This document shows positions 35,601 to 45,739 of a stretch of DNA of 64,000 nucleotides, piece after piece. The stretch lies in contig CANXME010002306.1 of assembly GCA_948144175.1 (NCBI GenBank), positions 233,684 to 297,683 on the forward strand, written 5' to 3'. This DNA comes from Closterium sp. NIES-65. Lineage: Eukaryota > Streptophyta > Zygnematophyceae > Desmidiales > Closteriaceae. The stretch's first letter is position 1. Every line of letters starts with the position of its first letter. Below the pieces are notes generated by a model, which did no database searches, was not told the origin of the DNA, and saw nothing but the letters and a program-made list of their open reading frames with translations. The position numbers and the translations under genes were made by a program.

Positions 35601-35615
35601 GCTCGTTTGCAGTAA
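23545..35615 (+). CDS. EDRF1: Plant-type EDRF1 protein (erythroid differentiation-related factor 1 family)
   Basis: Conserved eukaryotic protein; its role in plants is not established, and it is named after a human factor linked to globin expression. Seven exons keep phase: 23545-23696, 23920-24252, 24827-25832, 26755-27006, 27232-27633, 30115-34671 and 35217-35615, about 2366 aa, well above the roughly 1200-1500 usual, because of Ala/Gln/Ser/Gly tracts. Diagnostic blocks in order: FLCGSLPV near the start; ARKCEALAVRGLAEFGEDAV and DVIAPADVLKQLFKLPFSKA (exon 2); LFLGSDLILFSNEKHAAVSL (about 470-490); WLDNLMAGVPELAICYHHKG and VVQGYELLHCDDVFLLK (exon 4); LQLFDLTP and LAMLLYRLALHLSDS (exon 5); then TPR-like helices including ALRWQRHLLTHTQ, LIALLGEAYLGLAEAYKGDG and QSAAEFYSRAAAAF. 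Exon 6 may hide a small intron at about 31493-31751. Introns 2, 3, 5 and 6 contain copies of adjacent exons, and intron 5 also holds a 2.1-kb minisatellite. Confidence 0.9.
24090..24523 (+). repeat. EDRF1 exon-2 3' half duplicated with its donor site
   Basis: The last 160 bp of exon 2 (about 24093-24252) recur at about 24366-24522 with only a handful of substitutions. The copy still reads FGEDAVDVIAPADVLKQLF and LVLNPG and ends at the same GGGTGAGTG donor. No acceptor precedes the copy, so it behaves as a decoy or alternative donor in intron 2. Confidence 0.95.
24536..24915 (+). repeat. Three copies of the EDRF1 exon-3 5' segment
   Basis: Segments of about 150-165 bp beginning with GTGGACTCCCACAA-type sequence (24538, 24702, 24842) and running through CTCTCCAAGCTGGTA are repeated three times. 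Each is followed by TTCCTTCTTCC...CATCCCC and CTCCTCTCAGCTCCGAGCC. Only the third joins the long coding exon in frame (acceptor at 24826), but the second also has the same acceptor-like CTCTCAG. Confidence 0.9.
25750..26730 (+). repeat. Eight-copy array of the EDRF1 exon-3 3' end
   Basis: The conserved SDLILFSNEKHAAVSLHLVD block with its donor (25750-25838) is followed in intron 3 by seven further copies at about 25882, 26032, 26152, 26272, 26392, 26512 and 26662. The middle copies have an exact 120-bp period. Copy junctions read GAG|GTATGC, GAG|GTAGGA or GAG|GCATG, so several have lost the canonical GT. Reading frames within the copies are mostly preserved (Phe-Arg-Asn-Glu-Lys-His in place of Phe-Ser-Asn). 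Confidence 0.96.
27548..27806 (+). repeat. EDRF1 exon-5 3' end duplicated
   Basis: The last 80 bp of exon 5 (CGGGATCGGCACAGG through GCACCAGAAAGACCACCCG, donor GTAAGC at 27634) recur at about 27731-27803, ending GCACCAGAAAGAAAACCTG with donor-like GTAAGA. The copy is more diverged than that of exon 2. Confidence 0.9.
27895..30060. repeat. 20-bp minisatellite, about 108 copies, within EDRF1 intron 5
   Basis: The unit TGAGCGGGCGGTGCAGCGTA is repeated in strict 20-bp register for almost 2.17 kb, with point variants (C for T at position 1; GAG, TGC or CTG variants inside) but almost no indels. A block of linked variants (CGAGCGGGAG, then CGAGCGTGCG, then TGAGAGGGCG) recurs at about 29060, 29300, 29580 and 29880, so the array has a higher-order structure of 240-300 bp. 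Because 20 is not a multiple of three, an 825-codon frame on the minus strand is a by-product. The array ends only about 55 bp before the exon-6 acceptor. Confidence 0.97.
34555..35087 (+). repeat. Four copies of the EDRF1 exon-6 3' end
   Basis: The exon end (HWHKAVCFYRAEAHPDMFVT through GQKQQQWQ, donor at 34672) is followed by two near-identical copies of 124 bp (about 34680-34803 and 34804-34927), each ending GCAGTGGCAGGTATG. A fourth, more diverged copy at about 34938-35087 reads VHWRKAVCFYQAGAHPDLCV and carries an expanded CAG run. The first three keep the same CAG|GTATG junction. Confidence 0.95.
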
Positions 35616-36324
35616 CGAGTGCTTTATATGCTCACTGAAGTCTGAGGTCGTTGTAATTGTCTATCGTTCCAAGAACTCATGTTTCTCAAATGTTTGACAT
35701 TTTGTTTTGTGGCGCCAATGTTTTTAAAAGCACAATAAGTAGTAAGGAACTCGCTCAAAAAAAAGATCGGCGTTACAGCGGGCGATTCCGAGGCACCAAT
35801 TTCAAGGCTCACCCCTTCTAGCTCGGGCACGTAAGTAGCTGTACACGCGGGGAAATGAACCAATTGCTGGAAGAAAATCTCTTCCCTCCGAAAATTTTCA
35901 ATGGAGGTGGTTTTCATAATTTTGCAACTTCAATTGGCTGAACGGGCCCTGCGAGCATTTCCCGAGGTTAGCGTCAGTGACAAGCCACACAAATCCCTCA
36001 GGTATCGTCTGAGGTTACTAGACCTAATCAGTGAGGATAGTGTCATCGTCACGCCTTGTTCTGGCTTGAGATTGAGTTTCGAAGCTTCGTCTTTAGACGC
36101 GCTCCGCCGTCAGTCATTCGTAGGTTCTAAGCTTGGGCGGTCGAAGCGTTTCATTCGTCGAGCTGTCCTGACGCCGCTGTTCAGTGACAGACTATCAGTC
36201 TAGAATCGACTTATCCGATCGGCTCCGTGCGATTTTCACGTCTCCATCAGGCGCTCTCCTGTTTCTGACCGCGCTTAAACGTTGTTTGGCCAAAATCGTA
36301 ACGGATTTGTTCGTCAAGTTCGAA
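35616..36324. other. Intergenic region between EDRF1 and the coiled-coil gene
   Basis: A/T-richer than its surroundings and without a recognisable gene. It should hold the EDRF1 3' end and the promoter and leader of the next gene; no poly(A) signal or promoter box can be named with confidence. Confidence 0.5.
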
Positions 36325-39300
36325 ATGATGGGTGACGACGATGAGTGGGGTCCTGATGTCATGGCCGACGCGTTGGAGCTCGTGATGAAGGCGGAGGCGG
36401 AAAAGGCGGCGAAGGACGGCCAGCAGCAGCAGCACCAGAAGCATAATCAGCACCAGCAGCATCATCAGCATCATACGTACCAGCAGCATCAACAGCATCA
36501 ACAACACCCGCAGCACCAGCAGCACCAACAGCATCCGCAGCAGAACTCGCATCTATTGAATCAGAACCAGCAGCTTCAGCAGCAGCAGGAGCATCAGTGG
36601 AGTTCACTACAGCAGCCTCACCAGGCGAAACCATATCAGCAACATCAGCACCCCTATCATCGTGACCAAAAACAGCTGCAAACCGCTCATTTTCACCAGC
36701 AGCAGCACAACCAGCAACAGCCACCACCAATGCAGCAACAGGCTCCAACAACTGAAAACCGCAATCAAGAATCCAGCTTCTATCCTCCTTATCAGAATGG
36801 CACTGCGTGGCCCAATGACGAGACACATCACAAGATCAACCAAGGACCTGCTTTTTCCCATGCCCTATCAGCTCAACACTCTCTGCATGCCCAACAACCC
36901 AGCCTGTCTTCCGGAGCTGCACCTTCCAGGCCTGCGTCAATGGTTCGGACCAACCCTTCAGCCCCCCCTCCAGCTGTCTACGGGCGAGCGAAGGGAGACC
37001 GCAGGTTCGGTGCCCTCTTCCCAGCACCAGGCTTCGCAGCATCCCCTATCGCCCCACCCCCACCCACCATCCCATCCGCTCCCCCTGTTCCCCCAACGCC
37101 TCCTTCTCCCCTTCCCGCCTCTGCTTTCCCCCCCCCTGCTGCTCCTGCTGCTGCCACTGCTCCTGCTCCTGGCGTTACTGAATCTGGTGGCTTTCAAAGG
37201 AGGAGTATGCAGGAGCCAGGGAGCAGCCATGGGGGATGGGAATCGGCGAATGGCAAGGCGCCAGCTGTCAAGCGCCAGAAGCAGTCCTTGAATGAACACT
37301 ATCAAGGCATGGATGAACAGTACCAAGCCGTGGGGGAACAGTACAAAGCCGGAGATGAGCACAAAGAAAGGTGCCAAGGAGAGGAAGATGGGGCGGAGGA
37401 GGCAGCTGAAAGTCTGAGGGAGAGGCTGAGAGAGAAGGAAGCAGCAATGGAAGGGCTGCTGGCGAAGCTGCAAGAGGTGAGCAATGGTGGCAGCATGGCT
37501 AGCTGATAGAACTCTGAGGGAGAGGTCGAGGGAGAAGGAAGCAGCGATGGAGGGTCTGCTGGCGAAGCTTCAAGAGGTGAGAACAGTTTGTCAGTTTTAG
37601 TTTTCTGACGAAAGAATTCTCTCTTACTACTGGATCAGTTGTCGGGTTAAAGCAATGTCTTCTTGCTTCGTGTACGACCTAGTGCCTTTCTGCTCTGCCT
37701 TCTGCTAGCATCCTGTGTGTTAATTTTTCTGCTTACTACTGCTGTTCGTGCAGGCAGAGAAACAGCTGAAGTGCCTTCATCAGCGAGATTCGCATTCCGC
37801 TGCCGCTGCTCCAGGCCAAGAAAATGCCCAGGTTTGCTGTCATTGCTATTGGGTTTTGGGATTGGGCTTTCTTAAGTCTGTTTATTTTCTGGAACTCACT
37901 TGCTTTCCATCTGTGAACCCCCAATGTCATGCCTGTCCTTATGCCTCGTGGTTCTTTACCCTTTTCACCAACCTTGCAGCTTCACTTGCGTGCTTAGTTA
38001 CCCACCAACCTTCATGTCATTGCGCCCGTCTCTTTCGCATGTATGTCATGTCATGTCATCTTCACTTATTCACTTGCTTCTTCCAGATGGATAGAAAAGA
38101 CATCGAGATCGAGCGTCTCACAGCTGAGCTCCTGTTCAAAGTAAGATGCGCAAGTCACACCCTGCCCTGCTGTGCCCTGACCTTTTCCGTTAAGCCTGTT
38201 TTTTAGCCTTTGTAAGCATCTGCTTCGATAACTCTGTTGGTCACTTTCGTACACGGAAATTCCTCCTTTCTTCTTAGAAGTAAGTGCCAAAAAGGGCGAT
38301 AGTCCTCTTCCTCTGTTCTTTTGCCAGGCACGCATACTTGTTAAGGAAGAAGAGTTGGAGCAGGTTTAGCGTGCCAAGCTTTTCTACAACTCCCAATCCC
38401 CTGTTCTATCTCCCCTTTCCATTGCTTTGCCTGATGCACGGACATGTGGACATGCGGACGGACATGCGGACATGTGGATACGTGCAGGAAGAGGAGATGG
38501 AGCAGACTCGCAAGCAGCGAGAGGAGGAGGAGCGAAGGCGGCAGGCAGCAGAGGCTGAAGCGAGGGAGTTGAAAGAAAAGATGGCAAAGGCTGTGACAGA
38601 GAGGTGAGACTGGGAAGGAATGGGACGTTTGAGACCTTGGGGTGGAGGAGACATATGGGGACTTGTTGCTTCCTTGTCACAGCCTCCTTTTCCGTATTCA
38701 TTTTGTTTTTTCTCTTTCTACAAGGACCATCTCCAGGGAGCGGCGTGTGCAGGAGGATCGTGTCGAGATTTTGAAGCAGCCAAATGGGATGGATGGGAAG
38801 GACTTGGGGGGAAATGCAGGCAACACAGAAGAGCTGCGCCATGCTGCTGCGTCTGGAGTTGTTGCTGCTGCTGGTAGCGGTGGTGGTGGTACTGCGGCTG
38901 CTGCTTCTGCTGCAGCACCTGCTGGTGCTGCTCGTGCCGATTCTGGCGCTGCAACAGGTGTCACTGCCGCTCGTCCTGCTGCCGATGCTGCCACTGGTGC
39001 TGCTGCTGGTGCTAAGGAGGGTGCTGCTGCTGGGGCCTCTGGAGCCGTTGCTGCTTCAGCGTCAGACCGTGACATGGCTTGTTTGCACAGTGCCCTGCAG
39101 CGAGTGTGGAACGGCCGACTGCCCTCCCCATCCCCTACCTTGCACTTTGCTAAGTGTGACAGATCACCGCCTGTTGGGTGTACCGCGAGAGTTGGCAAGT
39201 ACGGTAGATTGAGCATGGGAGGGGGGTCGGAGGAGAAGAGCCAGGAGGAGCAGAGGCTGGAAAGGAGAGAGGGTGAGGGGAATCAAGCAAGTGGGAGGAA

Positions 39301-42300
39301 GCAGGGGAATGATGACGTGGCAGTGGTGGAAGTTGACAGGGATGATGCCGGCACTGACTCAGCGCATGGCCACAGTGACTCAGCACGCAGATTCGATGAG
39401 TCAAGGCCCATGATGCGTGACTCAGCAGAGCACTGCCGGTTTGTGGCATCACAGCTGATAGCGCACTGTCCTCGAGACTTTCTATCCCTGGTTGCAGCAC
39501 CCACTGCCGCTCACTGCCTCCCCCTTGTTGCAACGCCCAATGCCGCTCACTTCCCGCCCACCCTCGTTGCAACTCTCCCTTCCACTCGCTGCCTCCCATT
39601 CGTTGCAAGGCCCACTGCAACAGAGCCACAGATGACGCACAGAGGTTCTCTTTCAGACCCTCGCATGCTCTGTCACACCACCACACACGCACAGGCACAC
39701 AGCCCTGGCTCGTCACGTCTTCTTCTTTCCGTAGACGCGGCAAGGGAATCTGCTGTTGCGCTGGGACGGAGAGGTGGAGAGGAGGTGCGGAATGTGAGAG
39801 CGGGTGGGGATGCGAGGTGCGCGGTTGTGCAGCGGCGACTGCAAGACGGCTTTTCGAATGTGAGTGTTGAAAATAATGATATGTACGGATGTCCAGGCAG
39901 CACGACTTGCATCTAAACATGAGTTTTTCTATAAGAGTTGCAGAATTCATTAGCGCATGGGATTTCAAGAATGTCATTTCATCAGTGTCTTCTCAATCCT
40001 CTCTTTCATCCTCAAGATCCCCTTTCCCGCTTCTCATTTCCAGCTTCCACATTGCTCTCAACGCTTTCGCCCGCGCCGTCACCCCCTTCCCTCCCCATGT
40101 CTTTCCCACGCTCGCTGCCCTCGCAAATTCCAGCTACTGATTGGTATTGACTCGCCCTGCCATTTCTTCTCCACGCTGCTGGACTTTGCCTGCACACAAG
40201 CACCTGTGTCTCAGGTAAGCCCTGTGTACACCGTGCACATGATTTGAGGCAGTTTTAAGGCGCTTACACGATCGTTCTTTTTCTCCATGCTGGTGGACTT
40301 CGCCTGAACACAAGCTCGTGTATCCTGTTAACGTCTCTATCCCTCTGCTCCGCAGTCGTCTCGCCTGCAAGCATGGCAAGCCTTCCCCGTTCTGGTTGAA
40401 ATGGACCACACCTGTCGCTCTCTTCTACCCTCTGCTGCCTTTCAGTTGACTCTGATTTCTCCCTTGTTTTTTTGGCCTCCTCCTTCGCACCCCTTCCCCT
40501 TCTTCCCTTTCCAGCCCCCCCGCCTGCAAGCGTGGCAAGCCCTCTCCGTTCTGCTTCGAGTGGACCACACCTGCCGCTCCCTTCTGCTCTCTGCTGCCGT
40601 TTGAGTTGACTTAGAATTTATATTTTCTTTGCATTCCATCCCTCCCCACCCCTTGTGCAGCCCTCTCGCCTGCTAGCGTGGCGAGCCCTCTCCGTTCTGC
40701 TTCGGGTGGACCATACCTGCCGCTCCCTTCTGCTCTCTGCTGCCTCCTCTGCTGCTGCAACCGCTGCATCTGCTGCTGCTGGTGTTGCTCTCCCGCCTGC
40801 TCCTGTGGCTGATGCTTCAGATGCTGGTGTTGCTACTGAAGCTGCGGCTGCTGCTGCGGCTGCTGCTGATGTTTCAGATGCTGGTTTTCCTGCTCCCCCG
40901 GGGGAAACAGGAGGCTTGAGAAGGAGCGGGAGGAGGAGAAGAGGAGGGAGGCAAGGGAAACCGGTTGAAGATGCTGAAATGGCTGATGCCGATGGGGGAA
41001 ATGGTCATGGTGATGGGGATGGTGATGCTGACGGTGGTGGTGGTGATGGTGGTCGTGGTGAGAATGACAGGAAGCGGGTAGGAGAAGGAGCACAGGAGGG
41101 CAGATCAGACCAAGCTGCACAAGTGCGGGCCCCACCAGTGCGTCAAGGGGTTTTTGAGGGGCCTCAAAAATCAGACCAAGCAGCACAAGTGCGGGTCCCA
41201 CCAGTGCGTCAAGGGGTCCTGTTTGAAAGGAGAACACCAGTGCGTGGTGAGGGTGGTGAGGGGGAGGGGTTTGAGACAGACACGGGTGAGCAGCAGGGCA
41301 TGTGGGCGAGGGAGTGGAGGCTCGTGATGGCTGCTGCATTTCCTACAAACGTAGCAACTGACTTGACTGATTTAGCCATGGAAACAAGGAGACGGAAACT
41401 TCTGGCAGAAGCAGACGCAGCAGCAGCAGAAGCAGCAGCACCGGCAGCAGCAGGTGTGGCAGCGGGAAGCATCATAGCTTCAGCATTAGCAGCCCTTCAG
41501 ATTCTGGTTGCTTCTAGTGCCCCTATCACAGACCGCCACGTGTCCTTCTCTCATATGCTGCCAAGGCTCCTGACGTTGCTGGCAGCGTGGGAAACAGGAA
41601 GAGTGAAGGGTGATTATAACGAGAGAGTGAGGGTGGTAGGGGTGGTGATGAAGCAGATCCTGCTGCTGCTCCTCCCCCTCCCATCTCCACTCTTAGATAA
41701 GCACATCCTGTTACAGTCACCACCACTGCCACGACCCCTCCCTCTCGTACAGGCTCCTCTCATTACAGTCACAAATTCTGGGACAGTGAGTGATAATAAG
41801 CACACAGCAGTGGTATCTGCTGCTGCTTTCGCTGACCTTCTGTTAAACGTCCTGTGCTCCCTCTTACAAGCCACTGCCTCGCAACTCCACCGCACGATAC
41901 AACTGTATAGCACGCAGATTCGAACTGCACGAGGTTCCAACCAGGATAAAGCTTTTATAGGGGACAGCAGGGGATCCGGGGATGTGGCGAGAGGGTTCAA
42001 GGCTGGGATTGGGAGGGAGAGGAGGGCCGTGGGGGATGGGTACAGGAGTGCATGTGGTGTGATAGAAGTGCTGGGGTTGCTGTGTGACTGGGCTGCTGGG
42101 AAAGGGATGGAGGAGGGGAGTGGTTTGAGTGGAGAGGAGGCGAGGAGCGGAAGCAGAGGGAGCGAGTGTGGGAGGAAGGAAGGCGAGGAGACGGGAGGTT
42201 TGCAGAGGGTGAAGCAAGAGGAGCAGCGACGAATGCTGGAACAGGGGGAAGGAATTGGGCCGGACACAGCAGGGCGGGTGAGAACAGGAGGAGGGGTAGC

Positions 42301-42861
42301 AGGGAGGGTGAGAACAGCAGGAGGGGTAGCAGCAGGAGCCGAGGTGCAAGGGATGGATGTGGAGGGGGGGAGTTGTCTTGCTGCTACAGGTGCTGCCAAT
42401 GCTTCAGCCACTGCTAATGCTACAGCCGCTGCCAACTCTACAGCCAATGCTACAGCCTCTGCCAATGCTGCTGAAGCTGCAGGTGTTACCGACGCTGGGA
42501 TGAGGAACGGGAGGGGCACCGGAGCGGTGGAGAGTGGTTGGGAGGTCATGGCGCTCGTTCTGCCTCGGCTCTTTGACGTTCTGGCATCTGAAATAGCTCG
42601 GGCGAGAGAGGCGGTTGAGGGAGTGGGGACGGATACAGCGGGGTTGGAGTGGGTAGGGGTGAACCCAGCGCACGTTCAGGTCGTTGGGGGCTTGGTTCGG
42701 TCACAGGCTCGGGTGGTGACAGGCTTGGTTCGGCTGCTCCAGGCGCTGCTGATGCAAGCTGCTTCGCTCCCTCTCCCTGCGTCTCCTTGCTCCTCCCCGC
42801 GACGCCAAAGTATTGGTGCTGCTAGTGGCAATGGTGATGCTGTTGGTGGTTGTGCTGCGGG

Positions 42862-42905
<44 letters not shown>

Positions 42906-43447
42906 GTGCTAATGTGGCAGGGGCTCCTATTGCTGCTGCTGTTGTGGCTGTTAACGGGCAGCAAGCAGCACAGGCAGACAAGGGGAGCTCTGGAGCATGT
43001 CTTGAGAATGCTCGTGCTGCACAGGGAACAGGTTTTGATGCACCTCAAAGGCAGGAATCAAGGCTAGCTGCGTTGGGAGGAGCACAGGCTCTGCTGCTGC
43101 ACTGCTGCCAGCAGTGCGTCCTACTCAGCATCGCGCTCGCTGAGCTGTCGGATAAGGCTGCTGATGTTGTCAGGTGGGATGCTGATGTGGCAGGAAATAA
43201 CTGCGATGGTAATGATGACGATGAAAATGGGGAGGAGGAGAAAGAGGAGGAAGAGGATCTTCATAGTGATGTATCTGGATGGGAAGCTTCTTGGAAGGAG
43301 TGTGTGGGAAGCAGCTTGGGCACAGCAGCAGAGGGAGTTGGTGATTTTCTGTCAGGGAGAGGGTGTTACAGCATGGGAGGGGGGTGGGTTGGTGTATGTG
43401 GTGCCTTGGCAGCAGCAGCTGAGATGCTGAGAGGAATTGTGGAGTGA
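36325..43447 (+). CDS. Coiled-coil, helical-repeat protein; possibly ATRIP/SUV2-like
   Basis: The ATG at 36325 begins MMGDDDEWGPDVM, an acidic-aromatic N-terminus, then about 150 residues of Gln/His, a Pro/Ala-rich linker, and a coiled coil spread over small exons. These are 36325-37476 (ending LREKEAAMEGLLAKLQE), 37754-37831, 38087-38140 (MDRKDIEIERLTAELLFK), 38328-38363, 38488-38603 (EEEMEQTRKQREEEERRRQA) and 38725-39859 (RTISRERRVQEDRVEILKQ). After about 40140 a C-terminal region of Leu-rich helices follows (LQAWQALSVLLRVDHTCRSL, LPRLLTLLAAWETGRV, CQQCVLLSIALAELSDKAAD), stopping at 43447. The order acidic Trp motif, coiled coil, C-terminal helical repeats resembles plant SUV2, the ATRIP partner of ATR kinase in DNA-damage signalling, but no block is decisive. 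Exons between 39860 and 40660 are unsure. Two exon-end duplications are present. Confidence 0.5.
37430..37580 (+). repeat. Duplicated coiled-coil exon end with donor
   Basis: The last 65 bp of the first exon (GAGAGGCTGAGAGAGAAGGA through CAAGAG, donor GTGAGC at 37477) recur at 37519-37576, ending CAAGAG with donor GTGAGA. The intervening sequence contains an in-frame stop (TGA at 37504), so using the second donor without removing the spacer would truncate the protein. Confidence 0.9.
40356..40745 (+). repeat. Three copies of an acceptor plus exon 5' end in the coiled-coil gene
   Basis: The segment CGCCTGCAAGC...TGGACCACACCTG...CTCTGCTGCC occurs at about 40362-40444, 40521-40604 and 40667-40745, each just after an acceptor-like CGCAG, TTCCAG or GTGCAG. 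Only the third opens into the long coding exon. The second and third are closer to each other than to the first. Confidence 0.93.
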
Positions 43448-44019
43448 AGGAGATGCAAGTCGCGATTCCTCCTCGTGGTTTGTTTGAGGCCCAAGTCGCA
43501 ACCGCTTGCATTGTTTTTTTGAAGAGTCTGTGCTGAGCTGACTGACTGCCTTTTCTGAGCAGCGCCCAAGCCCGGGTCACTACTGGCAGCAGCAGCTGAG
43601 CTGAGTTGCTGAGTGGAATCACAGAGTTTAGCGGATGGTCTTTAGGATTGGAAGCTCAAGCAGCAGACATTGGTGCTGATGTTCTGGTGTGATCACTAGT
43701 ATTTGTTTGATTGGAGTCGCTGATGCTGTTTCTCAAGTGATGCTCTAACACCCATGGCTTCACGCACCTGACCATGGGTGTTTAAGCGTCACTTGAACCG
43801 CCACTCACCCAGAGTTTAGGCTAGGCTAGAGCATCTTCCTACAACGACTTTAGCTGGAACATTGGGTTGGGAGAATGATATATACTGTAGCTACAAAGAA
43901 GTAGTCTTGGGGATCCTTGGTTTACTTCACCAAAGTCATTGCTTCAAATACCACCAGCCCAGCAACTTCCATAAATGTTTGGAAACAGAAGTGTCTATTC
44001 TCCGAGAGTTGCTACCGTA
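43448..44019. other. Intergenic, 3' flank of the coiled-coil gene; nothing recognised
   Basis: No coding frame of interest. CACCCATGG and CCATGGGTGT at about 43750-43782 form a small inverted repeat that could fold into a hairpin. Confidence 0.45.
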
Positions 44020-44159
44020 CCGTATTCTCCCGGATAAAACACCCCCCCGTAATTGTACACCCCCGGGTAGCTAATACGGGGTGGGTGTTATATCCGACCC
44101 CGTTTGTACTATACCCCCCCTTTTGGGGTGATTTTCTATAACACCCCAGGCCTCACGTT

Positions 44160-44990
44160 TTCAGAGTAAATTACTCTGTTTCTCTGAAAATCAGAGTCAT
44201 TTTTGAAAGTAACTCTGTACCCGCTGGGTAATTTTTTTGGGACTTCCGATTTCTCTGATTTGTCAGAGTTATGCTGTAGTTTACTCTGAGGCCTCTGGAT
44301 TTTTTTTTCGGGGACCGAATTTACTCTATATAGGGAATACCTGCCGGCCCCCCCTCCCCCGCCCCCCTCCCCTCCCCACATCCCCCTGCGTTTAGCGGGT
44401 TTTCCCCGAATCGTCGAGATCATTCTCCTGATTTCTGTTGTGTGTTGGCGGCAATATGAGCGCTGATTGGCTACCGTAGTTTGACAACTTTCCCAACCAG
44501 CGCACGATGCCAACCAGTCCCCTCTCTCTTTATATCTGAAGTGAACGTCGACGTTTCCCGACGAAACTTTGAGGGACGTCGAGGAATCCTGACGGTCGGA
44601 ACGCTCAATCCGAGGGTTTAGATTGGCCAGCATTCCCCAACGAAACTGTACATCCGTCGACATTTCACTTCAGACACGCTCTTAGTCAGATTATCGGTGC
44701 CGCCAACACCTCACTCTGAAACATCGCAGTGAGGGGGGAAACGTGGGCGACGCGGAAATGAAACACAATGCAAGTACAAAAAGCGTAACAAAAACCTATT
44801 AAGGTCATGGTACACCAAACTTAACTAACATCAGAGTAGAGAAAAATATTACTCTGACGTGCCTGGGTTTTTTTTTGAAAGTATAGGGTTACTCTGACAA
44901 ATCAGAGTAAGGCGCAGGAACAACCCTAGATTTCAGAGTTGGGAAAAAAACTACTCTAGAAATCAGAGTACCCAAAATCCAAAAATAGGC
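44160..44990. repeat. Dispersed CAGAGTAA / TTACTCTG motifs
   Basis: A short word, TCAGAGTAA or its reverse complement with minor variants, occurs about a dozen times in two clusters (44160-44330 and 44830-44975) near the two ends of an inner segment. The ends of that segment read AGGCCTCACGTTTTCAGAG and, inverted, AGGGCCTATTTTTGG. Clustered subterminal repeats in both orientations are typical of DNA transposons, so this may be a separate element nested in the larger one. Confidence 0.7.
44537..44676. repeat. Foldback sequence, about 140 bp
   Basis: TCTGAAGTGAACGTCGACG near 44536 faces CGTCGACATTTCACTTCAGA at 44657-44676, giving inverted arms of about 18 bp with one or two mismatches, while inner parts (CGACGAAAC and AACGAAACTG) pair only partly. 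It may be a tiny MITE between the two CAGAGTAA clusters. Confidence 0.6.
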
Positions 44991-45739
44991 CCTGTAACAT
45001 CCCCCTTTTCTTACAGATTCATATTGTAGCTGTTATCGAGTCCGATTCCTTACGGGAAGATATCACGAGAATTGCTCCCTATGTGAAATTTCGCGTGTAC
45101 TTTCACTTTGAATCTGCCAAGATTTCCCCCCTCCCACAATCTCGCTGTCGCCACGCTGGCGAATCTTCTGCTGCAAGTGGCCCAATAGGTGAAATCACCT
45201 TCTCACATGAGGCACAGACACGTGACCAAACCAGTCAAGAAGTGACTGGTACAGTAAGAACGCACCACCGTGCGCGATTCTGGCCTCGGCGGTTGCATGA
45301 ACCCTCGCCACGCAATTGGCTTTGTTTTCACCCTATCAAGTGCCAGAATTGCCCACTCGAATTTGCCACGTGGCAGATTCCAGTGGGCGGTCACGTTATC
45401 CTCGTATACTCGGTTTTGCGGCACTGATCAACATTCTTGAAGTGGAGTCAGGACCCTGATTTTGTTTCACATCTTTTCTACTTGATAAAAAATATAACCA
45501 TATAATAAGACCCGGGTATTATGTAGGATTTTCCTTTGAGGAGACCCCCCCCATTTTTTCCCAGTGGTTTTCATAATACCCTAGGGTGTTTTATCCGGGA
45601 GAATACGGTATGTCGAAACCTGAAAGGCATTATCCATTGTTGTGCCTTTTCCCGCAATTTTAATCATACACAACAATCGGTATACACAGAACACGTGTTA
45701 CATGATACATTCTTGCACAAACTTTGATTACAGTATCAC

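Larger units (their letters stand above)
44020..45608. mobile_element. Non-autonomous DNA transposon, perfect 25-bp inverted repeats, TA target duplication
   Basis: The 25 bases at 44020-44044 (starting CCGTATTCTCCCGG and ending AACACCC) are the exact reverse complement of 45584-45608. TA flanks both ends (44018-44019 and 45609-45610), as in Tc1/mariner-type insertions. The element is 1589 bp and holds no recognisable transposase; the longest frame inside (45083-45427) has no family features. C-rich tracts (CCCCCCC) lie just inside each end. Internal sequence includes CAGAGTAA repeats and a foldback unit, suggesting nested insertions. Confidence 0.85.

Noticed and set aside
45083-45427. 114-codon frame inside the 1.6-kb inverted-repeat element as a possible transposase
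   Set aside because: No DDE or DNA-binding motif, and too short for a transposase.
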